A stretch of DNA of 64,000 bases from Adiantum capillus-veneris (Eukaryota > Streptophyta > Polypodiopsida > Polypodiales > Pteridaceae), in assembly GCA_014529385.2 (NCBI GenBank), contig CM043961.1, positions 13,185,978 through 13,249,977 of the forward strand, given 5' to 3'. The notes under the pieces were generated by a model. That model searched no databases. It was not told the origin of the DNA and worked only from the letters and a program-made list of their open reading frames with translations. Numbering within the stretch: position 1 is the stretch's first letter; each line of letters opens with the position of its first letter. Made by a program: the position numbers and the translations under genes. Below are positions 52,501 through 63,982 of this stretch, piece by piece.

Positions 52501-53109
52501 TTGCATCAAGTGGAAACATCCAAACCTTTGTTGGCCAGCCATTGCTAGGCATACATCCCTAAAGTGCCGTTCAAAAGGTTACATCTGTAGTGAAACGATT
52601 GCTTTGCATTCGGGTGAAAGCAGGCAAGAGCCCCTGCTGGCATAGGTTGTCTATCAATGCATTCTGAGAGACAATAGCACATTGGGCACACGCACCAACC
52701 AAAGCCTTGCAAAGCAAAGTGTTTTTTATTTCACCAACCTCGGGCTAACAATCTCATCACAAATCCGTATGTCAATGTCAGCATCGTGCACCGTGCCAAA
52801 CAATGTCAAGAAATTCAAGCAACCTTGATCGCATCTGCCTTACATACTGCCCACTTTATCGTCTTACATAGCACCAGATCCCTTTGAAATGCAGGTATAT
52901 GTATCTCTTGAGAGAAGCCTTCCTATGCATATCATAAAAATTGAATACATTTGTGGACACTAAAAGACTGCATGCCTTGAGCAAATTTAACAAAACTGAT
53001 TGTATTTAGGGGAGATGCCCTCCTGTTGTGTTGGTCATACATGGGGCCAAGAAAAAAATCTGTAGCCCGAGCACCATAAGAGCTCCAAGAAAAAACCGTC
53101 AGAAGCCCC

Positions 53110-54741
53110 TTACCAAACCTCTTTTCTTGCCTTCCCTTGTTTCCTGCGGATCTGCGTGCCTTCCTCCTCCTCCTCTTCCTCCTCCTCCTCAAAACATTCA
53201 TTGCCTGCATCTAGTTCATCGCATTCCGAGTCCTCAAAATCAAAGTCCAACGCACCCGAAGCTGCATCCTCCCCCTCTTCATCTGAGTCGGACAGCTTAT
53301 CAGGAGAAGTAGCAACTTTCTTTCGACCTGCATTAGCCCTTACCATTTGAGTAGCATACATACGTGGCCCCTCCCATGCCATTTTGGCAATCTTCATCCT
53401 CCATTGTAGTAGAGGATGATCTTCAATAATGTGAGCCTCTTTCTTGCCCAGTTGAACATGATTTTCTATATGCTCAGAATAGGCATAGCCTTCCCTCAAG
53501 AAAACTGTCTTTATATTCCCTTTGAGACTCAGGTAAAAAATGCCAGGGAGGCCATTTACAAGCTTGCCGACGCTCTGTGGCAGATCAAATTCTTCGCGAA
53601 ACCGGCCAAGCAGTAGCATGAGCGCCCTCTTTTCAATGGTCAATGATAAGAACTCATGCAGAACTGCTGCAACCCTCTTTTGTGCCAAAAGGGTGCCCTT
53701 GGGTACCCAGCTATGATCTTGATATGGGGACACATAGGGAAGCTTCTGCCATTTCTCTAGTAGATCAAGAGTCTTCTTCTTCAGAAACATGCCGGGAGAA
53801 AGGGCGATTTTGAACTCAAGAGGCTGCCCTCGAGTTTGAATCTCACCTTTACCAGCTTTCAAGGCGTTTTCTTTGGCCTTCTTCTCAAGTTCAGAGATCG
53901 CAATCTCTTCATCCCATGCCGCTAGCTCTATAAAGGGTGATGGGCCGCTCCCCACAACACGGAAGTACTGGGGATAGGCAGGGACTACCCTGGTAGCAAA
54001 ATCCGCAGGTAATCCGAATGCTTTTCGTGCAAAGTCAAGCTTGCCAGACTTGATGCGACGATCCTTAGACATCATAAGAAGCTTTCTAAGAGTCAGTACA
54101 ATTTTCTCCTCTGTTTCCCGGTATATTTGTTTCTCTTCTTCAAGGAGATCGATCATGGCTTGGGTGAGCCTGCAATACACTTGGATTCCCTTTGGAAATG
54201 AGAACAATTCAAACATGTTTGGGTACCTCTTGAGGAAACCTCTGGCACGAACAGGCTTTTTCGCAATCCCAATCTGTTTTTGCTTGATGTCAAGATACCT
54301 AACCCTGATGAATTTACCCTCCTGCCTCAGAATCAAGGCCTTAACTTTCAATATGGGACGTAAAACCTTATCAATTTCTGCGTGAGCATCCAGCATTCTA
54401 TCAACCTTGAGCTTGATCTTGGGAGTAGACATGAAACGCTTCTGTGCATAACAGAAATAAGAAGGCGAGCTTTGCTCATGGAGATGAAGATGGCGATGAT
54501 ATACTGAGCTTCCAAAGAAGTTAACCGAAGAGAGGGCAATCGAACATGGGCTTCTGCTGCGCGAACCAAGAGCTTGAGTAATGGAAGCCTCCTTGTCACA
54601 AGTGGAAGCAGAGGACGTCCTCTGCAGACGAATGCATGCACCATTTGGATGAGAAATTAAGAAGAAGTTAGCGACTTGCGAGCTGGTGGGCAAGGGAAGT
54701 TCTGCAGAAAATTTGAGCTTGTGGAGCACCCGCCGTGCCAT
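53110..54741 (-). CDS. PORR-domain organelle RNA-recognition protein (543 aa)
   Basis: Single-exon plant gene. Start ATG 54741 (MARRVLHKLKFSAELPLPTS) is preferred over an in-frame ATG at 54903 because it opens a basic, Ser/Arg-rich, acid-poor N-terminus of about 100 residues typical of an organelle transit peptide. The PORR domain spans roughly 115-450: EIDKVLRPILKVKALILRQ, FLKRYPNMFELFSFPKGIQV, a CRLTQAM helix, TLRKLLMMSKDRRIKSGKLD, GLPADFATRVVPAYPQYFRV, KLPYVSPYQDHSWVPKG and LVNGLPGIFYLSLKGNIKTV. The tail is acidic, with a polyglutamate run encoded by TCC repeats at 53161-53194. PORR proteins (for example WTF1) bind RNA and promote group II intron splicing in chloroplasts or mitochondria; the exact target here is unknown. 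The frame is complete and undamaged. Confidence 0.93.
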   Translation of the reverse strand: MARRVLHKLKFSAELPLPTSSQVANFFLISHPNGACIRLQRTSSASTCDKEASITQALGSRSRSPCSIALSSVNFFGSSVYHRHLHLHEQSSPSYFCYAQKRFMSTPKIKLKVDRMLDAHAEIDKVLRPILKVKALILRQEGKFIRVRYLDIKQKQIGIAKKPVRARGFLKRYPNMFELFSFPKGIQVYCRLTQAMIDLLEEEKQIYRETEEKIVLTLRKLLMMSKDRRIKSGKLDFARKAFGLPADFATRVVPAYPQYFRVVGSGPSPFIELAAWDEEIAISELEKKAKENALKAGKGEIQTRGQPLEFKIALSPGMFLKKKTLDLLEKWQKLPYVSPYQDHSWVPKGTLLAQKRVAAVLHEFLSLTIEKRALMLLLGRFREEFDLPQSVGKLVNGLPGIFYLSLKGNIKTVFLREGYAYSEHIENHVQLGKKEAHIIEDHPLLQWRMKIAKMAWEGPRMYATQMVRANAGRKKVATSPDKLSDSDEEGEDAASGALDFDFEDSECDELDAGNECFEEEEEEEEEEGTQIRRKQGKARKEVW

Positions 54742-54999
54742 GCTTCCCCTTAAATCTCTAAACCCAGAGTGAAAGGTTAAGGGGGTTCTAACATAGTTAA
54801 GCAATACGCAATAGAGTGTAGAATCAAAATATAACTTGATTGAATTGAAAGAGTGATTACATGGTGTGCTTAAATAGCACAAGAGAGGCATCTTCCACCA
54901 CATGCATGAACTAAAGAGAGAGAGAGTAGATTTTTGGATCCACTAGATGAGTGTTCTCTTGCTTCCACGTCTACCTCTCCCTCTAGTGAAGGTACACGC

Positions 55000-55001
<2 letters not shown>

Positions 55002-55086
<85 letters not shown>
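55002..55086. repeat. Compound (GT)n(GA)n microsatellite
   Basis: GT run 55002-55051 followed by GA run about 55055-55086, about 260 bp upstream of the PORR start codon. Confidence 0.96.
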
Positions 55087-55090
<4 letters not shown>

Positions 55091-55139
55091 ATTTTTTCCC
55101 AAAGCAGAAACCCAAAGAATTAGCATGTGTATGGGGCTT

Positions 55140-56189
55140 TCCAATCTCAGTGACGCTATTGCCTACGCGTGCATCTTGAAGGCATGTGGCTCTACGCAAG
55201 ATGCTCTTGAAAGAGATTCGTGCTTGGCACTACCTAGGTCCATATGTATGTCAAATGTGGTGCACTTCAGAAAGCACAAAAAGTGCTTGGAGAGCTAATT
55301 GCTCGGAATGGCATGCAACTGATTGCGGGATACGCACAGCAGGGCTAGATGCAATCACCTACGTGTGCATCTTGAAGGCATGTGGCTCTACACAAAATTC
55401 ACTCTGATATTGTTAGTTAGGGGTTGCAAAAAATGTGGTGCTTGGCAATGCCTTGGTTGATACGTATGCCAAATGTGGTGCTCCTGTGCAGGATGTCATC
55501 TTTTGGACCGCATTGATTGCAGGATATGCTTGACAAGGCCAAGGCCAAGGCCAAGAAGCTCAAACCTATTTTTTGTAAATGTGAAGCGAGGGCCTTTCTC
55601 CAAACGCTATGACCTATGCGTGCATCTTGAAGAACTGTGGCTCTGTGCAAGATGATCTTGAAAAGAGATGTCGTGCTTGGCATTGCCTTGGTCGATATGT
55701 ATGCCAAATGTGGTGCACTTCAAAAATCACAAAAAGTGCTTGAGAAGCTTACTATTTGGAATGGTGTGCATTGATTGCGGTATATACACAACAAGAGCAG
55801 CGACATAAATGTCTAGGCTATTTTCAACGGATGCAAAGTGAGGGCCTCTGTCCAAATGCAATCACCTATGTGTACATCCTGAAGGCATGTGTTCTGTGAA
55901 AGAGGTTGATATGGGCTTTAAAAATCACTCCTCCTAAGTTGGTTCATGGTGGAGGCCTCTATGACATCTTCCCAACCCTGCCACATAGAACATGGCCTCC
56001 CTTGAAGAGCATGTAGAATCCTGGGGAATATGCAGAGGGTAAGCTCTTTGGCTTGGCAAGGGGTGTAGCCTTTCCTACAGATCATGCCTTGTGTTGTTGC
56101 TAGCCATAGGTAGCAAGGCGTGCAGGCAAGAAGCTCTGGGTTGTTTTTAGGAGATGCGAAGCAAGGGCCTTTGTAATAGAAATCGCCTA
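55140..56189 (+). pseudogene. Decayed PLS-type PPR gene fragment
   Basis: Repeated PPR signatures occur in all three frames with stops: ITYVCILKACGS (three times in variants), NALVDTYAKCGAPVQD, VIFWTALIAGYA, ALKLFF, KKCLRSLLFG and YFQRMQSEGLCPNAITYVYI. The order (ILKACGS, NALVDMYAKCG, W-ALIAGYAQ, EAL-CF-RMQSEGL-PN) is the PLS-class PPR repeat cycle of organelle RNA-editing factors. The last motif (EALGCF-EMRSKGLCN, about 56126-56175) directly abuts the F1 LTR at 56190, suggesting F1 inserted in it. It has no start, no intact repeat array and many frameshifts. Confidence 0.75.
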
Positions 56190-57464
56190 TGAACTTTGAG
56201 AGTAGCGGAATTAGGGAATTAGATAAAGCACTTTTGTGAGATTACTTTGTGAGCATAGCTGGTGAACTTAATTGGTGGTAGCAACATAAACATGGTACTT
56301 AGTTAACTTGGCATGAACAATACTTTTGCAAGAGAGAGAGTTTAGAGAACATGACAACAGTTGAGGACCGGATTCATATGGAGCCGGTCCCCCCTCCAAT
56401 AGGCATTTGTATTATAGTTTCTCCCATCAAGAGAGACTTCGTACAATACAATCTTTGTGTTCCTTGTGACCTAGGTGATGCAATGAAGATGGAAAGCTTC
56501 ATGCATCACAAGCATAACATAAACTTTGTAGAAAGCATTAACTATGGCAAGCCTCAGTTCCAAGGCCTCAAACACCTTCGAAGGTGGAGAGAGCTAGCGG
56601 GGAATGAGGGTAGGGAAGAGGAAGAAGAAACATTTCATAGGAGAAAGAAATAGTTCCTCACTTATTATCACTCTTCTTGTTAGCATACATAATAGCATAG
56701 TAATGAAGATGGAGAAGATGGCAAGCTTAAGCATTGAAGCATGGCTCTTGGCTGGATTTGCATTCCATAGCCAAGAGTGTTGGTGTAGGCTCTCACTTCT
56801 CGACAAGCTTGGAGAAGGAGGTGGAGTTCCTCCACTTTCATCAAGTGAGAATGTACTAGAAAAAGTGAGTGTGTGAGAGGTGTATACCCCCAAAGCATAC
56901 CCCTTGCTTCCTTTGGGCGAGCCCCCCCTTTTTGCTCAATCTTCAAGCTTATTGGACTCCTCTCCCCTAGCCAATCACATGCAACATGCATTTCAAGCAC
57001 ATGGGTAGTCTTTGGACAAGTGTCCTCCTTATCCCTTTGACAGAGAGAGCCTGAAAATATCTAGATATTTGCTGGATGGAACTAGAAGCTCATTGGACCC
57101 CTCTTTAGCCCAGCCAATAGCATTAAAGCACACCATGTGGCTAGGCATAGGGAGAGTCTGACATGTGTCCATGTGTCCCTTGAGAAAAGGGGGTGGCCTT
57201 TGGGTGAGTGGGAGGTTAAGTCAAAGATTCCCCTAACTTTGGGGCTTTCCCCCTCCTTTGTAGGGTCTCTTTTTGACTCAAGCACCTTACCCCCAATGCA
57301 TGGGAAGCTTCTCAAGCACCTTCCTCATCAAGCATGACAAGCACCTCAATCACCTTAGTCATCAAGCCTGACAAGCACCTCAAGCACCTTAGTCATCAAG
57401 CACGACAAGCACCTCAAGCTTAGGTTGGGTTCCCACCTCAAGCTCAGCCCTAGCTTGCCTAACA
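56190..57464 (-). repeat. 3' LTR of element F1
   Basis: It is aligned to the F2 LTR: both end (minus strand) at CAAAGTTCA, and the pol-side edge starts near TGTTAGGC. About 1275 bp; the edges rest on the comparison of two copies only. It contains two paired CCAAT units (about 56948-56983 and 57088-57128) and a 36-bp tandem array (57310-57420). No primer site is visible to confirm polarity. Confidence 0.6.
57310..57420. repeat. About 36-bp tandem repeats in the F1 LTR
   Basis: Three degenerate units of the form CAAGCACCT...TCATCAAGC...GACAAGCACCT. Confidence 0.85.
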
Positions 57465-58923
57465 TGTATATTTGCTTACTCTAATGTAGCATTGGAAGCA
57501 TTGACAAGGTTCATACTATCCTTGAGCTGGATTCCTTGCATCCATCTAGCATCTTCAAAAAGGATACTTTTTGAACTTAATAAGATATCATCACATAATC
57601 TTACCATGTCGTAGTACCTTGTCTTCATGGCAAAGGATAGCTTCGGGTTGTAGCACCTCCTCTTGGTCTTCTATTTCGGGAGGGTCTTCAATAATTGGTT
57701 CACTTGGTGGCTCTCCTTTGTAGGGCTTAAGTAGGCTCACATGAAAAGCATTGTGTATGAGCCAATGTTGGGCAACTTGAGTTGATAAGCCACTTCATTG
57801 ATTGGCTTCAAAATTTGAAAAGGATCATAGTATCTTCTTGCTAGTTTAGCATTATACTTTTGATGGCCCATAGGATTTTTTCTCGTCGTTTGCCTCAATC
57901 GAGACTTGGAAAACTTAACTAATACCCAATCTTTTTCTTTGAATGTTGAGGCCCTTCTGTGCTTATCAACAACAGCTTTTTGCCTTTGTTGAGAGATGGA
58001 TATAGCCTCATTAATCTTTTGAAAATATTTTTGCAGGTCATGGCTATACTCATCGGCAGCGAAGATCTTCCCATGTACTTTAAGTAGCAAGGGACTTTTA
58101 GATCTTCCCTCTATAATCTCAAAAGGTGTTTTTCCCGTAGAAGTAACGATAGTATTATTGTACGCATACTCTACAAGAGGTAAGTACTTTTCCCATTGTG
58201 AGCGTTAATTTACTTCTATAATATAGGTCTTTAGTAGATCAAGAATCGTAAGATTGGCTATGTCACTTTGGCCATCCGTCTGTGGGTGATAGGCTGAAGA
58301 GAAATTCAATCTTGTACCTAGATTTTCAAAGAGACCTTTCCAAAACTTACTGGTCATTCTACAATCTCCATCTGACACGATGGATGTTGGTAATCCATGG
58401 TGTTTGAAAATATGGGATAAGAAGAGAGTTGCCATTTGGTGTGCCTTAATAGTGTTTTTGACAAGAATAAAGTGTGCTTGTTTGCTAAACTTGCGACTAT
58501 TGTCCATATTCCCGAATTCCCACGGATCGACTTGGGTAATCCAAAGATAAAATCCATGGATATAGTCTCCCATGGTGAATTAGGGATTGGCAATGGCTGG
58601 AGTAATCCAAGTTGCTTCCCTCTATCATAATTGGTCTTTTGGCATACCACACATTTTGAAACATACTCTTGTATGTCCACTTTCATGGTAGGCCAATAAA
58701 AGTATGTCTCTACTCCTCAAAGAGTAGGTTGAATGCCTCTATGCCCCGTATAGGGAGGAGCATGGGATTCATACATGACTTTCTCACGAAGGGAGTGGGT
58801 AACACATAGCCTATTTCCATGGAGAAGATAACCATCCTGCAAGATGAATGGTTCCTCTTTCTTCCCCAAATCAAGGGCTGACATTATGTCTTTAAAGTCA
58901 GGGTCTGTAATGGGAATGGCCAA
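57465..58923 (-). pseudogene. Element F1 RNase H end to integrase C-terminus
   Basis: From 58923: ITDPDFKDIMSALDLGKKEE, YGNRLCVT-type and ESHAPPYTGHRGIQPTL (zinc-domain histidines), YVSKCVVCQKTNYDRGKQLG (cysteines), SMDFIFGLPKS (first Asp), IVSDGDCRM (second Asp; the usual D-R-D-P is altered), DGQSDIANL (Asp where the catalytic Glu belongs), then ADEYSHDLQKYFQKINEAIS and WVLVKFSKSRLRQ ... RRYYDPFQIL. A broken chromodomain-like end lies near 57600. Frameshifts and changed catalytic residues make it dead. It stops abruptly at the F2 LTR. Confidence 0.8.
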
Positions 58924-59573
58924 TGAACTTTGAGAATAACGGAATTAAGAGAATTAAGGTGAGCATTTTTGTGAGATCACTTTGAGAACATAGAGGGTGA
59001 ACTTAATTGATGGTAGGAACATAAACATAGTAATTAATTAACTTGGCATGAACAATACTTTTGCAAGAGAGAGAGTATTAGAGAATATGACAATAGTTGA
59101 GGACCAGATTTACTTGAAGCCGGCCAAAAGGCGTTTGTATTATAGATAGACTTTGTTACAATACAATCTTTGTGTTCCTTGTGACCTTGGTGATGCTATG
59201 AAGATGGAAAGCTTCATGCATCACGCGCTTAACATAAACTTTGCAAAAAGCATTAACTATCCCAAGCCTCACTCCCAAGGCGTCAAACACCTTCGAAGGT
59301 GGAGAGAGCTAGTGGGGAATGAGGGTAGGGAAGAGGAAGAAGAAACATTCCATAGGAGAAAGAAATAGTTCCTCACTTATCATCACTCGTCTTCCTTAGC
59401 ATAGCATAATAGCATAATAATGAAGATGAAGAAGATGGCAAGCTTAAGCATTGAAGAATGGCTCTTGGTTGGATTTGCATTCCATAGCGTGTTGGTGTAG
59501 GCTCTCCACTTCTCAACAAACTTGGAGAAGAAGATGGAGCTCTTTCATTTTGCACTCCACACAAATGAGAGAA

Positions 59574-59607
<34 letters not shown>

Positions 59608-59967
59608 AGTATACGCCTTCTCTCATGCTTGGTCCACCTCTCTCTCTCTCTCTCTCTCTCTCCCTCATTATATTTTATTATTTCATTTGGACATGTGTCG
59701 TCTTTTTTCTCTTTGAGAGAAAGAAATTATTTATTTATTTTTTTGTATCTAAATTTTCGCATCACAAAGCGAAGAGTTGTCGGTGTAGGCCTCCCTTCTC
59801 ACAAGCTTGGAGTAGGTGGTAAGCTTTCCATTAAAGCTTGAGAAGGAGAGAGAGTCTTCTTTACTTCACACATGAGATTGTGTGAGTGTGTGTGTGATAA
59901 TGCCTTGCAAAAATCAGCCCCCTCTCTCTCTTGGTCGACCCCTCTTGCTATTTGCTCATGCTACAGT

Positions 59968-60302
59968 CTCATTGGACCTCCCTAGGGCTAGCCAATGATA
60001 ATTAAGCAGTATAAGTGATAGCCTTCTGACATGTGTCCCCCTTTCCCCTTTTGTGAGAGCTTTATGTAATTAATAAATGCAACTAAACTCTCATTGGACC
60101 CCTTTGCCTCCTGGCCAATAGGAATCAGGCAAGCCATTGGGCTGTTGAATGCTCATTGGACCCCTTGGGAGACTGTCCAATAGTCTTCTAGAGAGCTTAA
60201 TTCTCATTGGTTCTTTTATTAAAGTGTTTTTAAATATATTAACCTAGATTTACTCTAGCCTAATTCTCATGGGTCCACCTCCAAGGCCATCTAATAGGGA
60301 CT
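59968..60302. repeat. Array of paired inverted CCAAT motifs in the F2 LTR
   Basis: Units of the form CTCATTGGACCC, 10-20 bp, GCCAATAG at 59968-60008, 60091-60131 and 60149-60192, plus weaker ones at 60200-60220 and 60262-60302. ATTGG and CCAAT in each unit form an inverted repeat. GACATGTGTCCC recurs alongside (about 60029 and 60339). Confidence 0.8.
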
Positions 60303-60372
60303 GGGTATACCTTGTGGGCATCTGGGCTAGGGAGCTGACATGTGTCCCTCATTCCCTTTGTGTAAAGGGAGC

Positions 60373-60373
<1 letters not shown>

Positions 60374-60407
<34 letters not shown>
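60374..60407. repeat. (GT)n microsatellite in the F2 LTR
   Basis: A perfect GT run of about 34 bp. It generates spurious Cys/Val or His/Thr repeat frames. Confidence 0.95.
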
Positions 60408-60409
<2 letters not shown>

Positions 60410-61127
60410 AGTTTCTCTCTCATCCCCTACTCCCAAGGCTCGCCCCCTCCTATGTAGGGATTGATAAAGACTTTTGGGACACACACAAAGCATCCAATTC
60501 CCCCCATGCTTGACCTTTGGACACAACCTTTGAATTTTGGAACCTTAGCATTTTGGAAGTCTTAATGGGCTGAACCTTAGGGTCTTTAAGCCCATTATTG
60601 CACATGGATCTTTTGCAGATGGCCCCCCCTTTGGATCCCTATTTTCCCTCCTTTGGATCCCTATTGTGGCCGGTCTGCTAGCTTAACCAATATTCTAGCT
60701 TTTTCTCCCCTGGCACTTCCCCATATTAAATGATCAGTTTAACATGAGAAAATCATTTAGGAGAATTAGATATTGATTATTATGACATTACCTCTCTCTT
60801 GAAATCATAGTCATCCTCGACTATGGGGTAGAGAAGATGAAGCATATTCATAAGTCCTTTTCTTAGTGGGTAGAGGATCCCTATGTTACCCTACGACATC
60901 ATTCCACAATGGATGACTAGTCCATTTGGCGCTTCAGAGCTTGAGGCTGCCGCAAGCATGTCTGCACATTAGTCTTATCAATCTCCATAGTAGAGTGACA
61001 AGCTCTACTTGGTGTTTGGGAGACGTCGTCTCTGCAAACTTGATCTAATCATGCATACTACGTCATTTTTTTGCACAATAAAGAAAAAGAGAGTCTTATA
61101 AGACAAAAAATTTGTTCATTTTTAACA

Positions 61128-63982
61128 TTTTGTATATTTGCTTACTTTTGGAAAGCATTGTAAGCATTGACAAGGTTTAGCTTATCCTTTAATTGTATGC
61201 CTTGCATTCATCTAGCATCTTCAAAAGGATAATTCTTAAACTTAATAAGATATCATCGGATAGTCTTACCGCCTCTTAGTACCTTGTCTTCATGTCGGAG
61301 AATGGACTCGGACTGCAGCACCTCTTCTTGGTCCTTGATCTCCGGTGGGTCTTCAGTAGTTGGTTCTTGAGGTGGCTCTCCTTTGTAAGGCTTTAATAGG
61401 CTCACATGGAAAGCATTGTGTATGAGCCAATGATTGGGCAACTTGAGTTGATAGGCCATCTCATTGATTGGCCTAAGAATCTGGAAGGGACCATAGTACC
61501 TTTTTGCTAGTTTAGCATAGTACTTTTGGTGTCCCGTAGGATTCTTGCCCGTCGTGTGCCTTAATCAAGCCTTGGGAAATTTTAATAAGACCCAATCATT
61601 TTCTTTAAAGGCTTGGGCTCTTTTGTGCTTGTCAACAACAACGTTTTGAGATAGAGATAGCATCCTTAATCTTTTGAAAAGATTCTTGTAGGTCTCGGCT
61701 ATACTCATCTGCAGCGAAGATCTTCCCATGTACCTTAAGTAGCAAGGGACTTTTTGATCTTCCCTCAATTACCTCGAAAGGTGCTTTTCCTATGGAAGTA
61801 TGTACAATGTTATTGTAAGCATACTCCACTAAGGGTAAGTACTTCTCCCATTAGGATCTTTGATCTACTTCCGTTACATAGGCTTTTAGTAGATCGAGAA
61901 TTGTTAGGTTAGCTATTTCACTTTGGCCATCCGTTTGTGGATGATAGGCCGAAGAGAAGTTTAGCCTTGTCCCTAAATTCTCAAAGAGACCCTTTCAGAA
62001 ATTACTGGTCGGTCTAGGATCTCTATCTGACACTATGGACATTGGCAAGCCATGGTACTTGAAAATTTGTGAAATGAAGAGGGTTGCCATTTGATGGGCT
62101 TTGATAGTCTTTTTGACAGATATAAAATGAGCTTGTTTACTGAACCTGTCAACTATTGTCCATATTCCCGTATTCCCATGGATAGACTTAGGCAATCCAA
62201 AGATAAAATCCATGGATATGCTCTCCCATGGTGAATTAGGGATTGGCAAGGGTTGAAGCAATCCAGGTAGGCCAATAGAAATATGTTTCAATTCCCTTTA
62301 GGGTAAACCGAATCCCTCTATGCCCGCGTAAGGAGGAGCATGAAATTCATACATTACTTTCTCACGTAGTGAGTTAGTAACGCATAGTCTATTGCCATAG
62401 AGAAGATAACCATCTTGTAAAGTAAATGGTTCTTCTTTCTTCCCTAATGCAAGGGCTGAAATCACATCTCTAAAATCGGGATCAATAGCATACTCATCTA
62501 TCATTGAAGATAGATCATTGTGAGTTGCTATGGTAACCGCATTCACTCTCGGCCGTCTTGAGAGTGCATCTGCTACTTGATTATGCTTGCCAGCAATGTG
62601 AGCAATATGAAAATGAAATTGCAAAAGGAAATTTTCCCACCTCATTTGTTTGTTGGAGAGCTTGGTCTGCGTCATGAAGTACTTAAGACTTTGGTGATCC
62701 GTTCGCAGAATGAAAGGAGTCCCCAATAAATAGTGCTTCCATGAGTCTAAGGCATGTAGAACTGCAAGGAGTTTCTTTTCATATATGCCTAGAGCTTGCT
62801 CAACAGGGTCGAGCCTTCGACTTTCATAGCCTATGGCGTGCCCTTCTTGAAGCAAAACAGCTCCAAGGCAATCACCACAAGCATCACATTGGACCTCAAA
62901 TGGTTTTGAGAGATCCGGTAGTGTAAGCACAGGTCGAGAGATAAGATTTTCTTTAAGCTTTCGAAAGCATTGTTCTCCTTAGCAGACCATGTATACCTAA
63001 CGCTTTTCTTTGTTAGGTCATGTAATGGTCTCGTAATTTGTGAGAACTTTTCTATGAAGCGTCTATAGCATGCACACATACCTATAAAGCTTCTTAGTTC
63101 ATGAAGATTCTTTGGTTTAGGCCATCTTTTTATTACCTCTAACTTTGATGGATCCATTTGGATGCCATCTTGAGAGATAATGTGACCTAAATACTGAATC
63201 TCTTGCAAGAAAAAATCACTTTTCTTTCGATTAACATAAAGTTTATTCTCTCTTAAAACTTGAAATATTACCTGGAGGTGTTGCTTGTGTTCGTCTAATG
63301 AATTAGAGTAGATGATAATATCATCAAAGAACACTCCAGTGAAGGTTCGATGAGGCTTGAACAGCTTCTCCATCAAGCGGTTGAATGTGGTTGGTGCATT
63401 GATCAAGCCAAAAGGCATGACAATGTATTCGTAAAGACCAAATGTGGTATGAAATGCGGTCTTTACAATGTCTTGATCAACTATCCTTATTTGATGATAG
63501 CCACTTTTTAGGTCAATCCTACTGAAGTAGGTCGATCCTTGTAACTTATCAAATAGGTCTTCTACCTGTGGAACGGGAAACGTATTCTTGATAGTGATCC
63601 TATTTAGTGCTCTATAGTCGACACACATACGATATGTGCCGTCTTTCTTTTGCACTAATAGCACAGGTGAGCAAAATGGAGATGAGCTAGGCCTAGCCAT
63701 GCCCTTCTCAACTAACTCATGCACTTGCCGCATAATCTTCTCTTGTTGATCTTGAGAAACTCTATAAGGAGGTTTGTTAGGCAGTGAACTTCCTGGAAGA
63801 AGTTCAATTGCATGGTCATCATTACCTCGTTTAGGAGGTAGCTCACAACGGATGTCGTCAATAAAAACATCTTGAAACCCCTTGAGAAAATTGGATAACT
63901 CTAATTCCTTTTGGTTGCTTTTATTTTCTTTTGCTAAAGCATTAGGTTCATTTTGAGAATCTTTAACAAAAATCATGTACAC
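61128..63982 (-). pseudogene. Element F2 pol (RT to integrase)
   Basis: From the window's right part: a 383-codon frame (63982-62831) with ERPEDHAI-equivalent [53 protein letters not shown] and the intact catalytic GVFFDDIIIYS. A frameshift near 62935 leads to RNase H (62930-62298: VQCDACGDCLGAVL, RTDHQSLKYFM, VADALSRRPRVNAV). The integrase zinc domain has lost its CC half by deletion near 62285. The core has SMDFIFGLPKS and IVSDRDPRPT, then breaks. The C-terminal part (61829-61253) has KAPFEVIEGR and [15 protein letters not shown]. Gag and protease lie beyond the window. Confidence 0.85.

Larger units (their letters stand above)
58924..61127 (-). repeat. 3' LTR of element F2
   Basis: About 2.2 kb between F1 pol and F2 pol. 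58924-59560 is closely similar to 56190-56870. It contains a GT run (59574-59599), a CT run (59637-59662), a second GT run (60374-60407) and five paired CCAAT units (59968-60302). It is longer than the F1 LTR, partly by more repeat units; internal insertions cannot be excluded. No genes seen. Confidence 0.55.

Noticed and set aside
54742-54903. Start of the PORR protein at ATG 54903
   Set aside because: The extra 54 residues look like translated 5' UTR (hydrophobic, with no transit-peptide composition); ATG 54741 starts a basic Ser/Arg-rich leader.
60260-60526. Frames rich in Cys/Val or His/Thr near 59571 and 60260, and 54870-55199
   Set aside because: Translations of GT/CA microsatellites.
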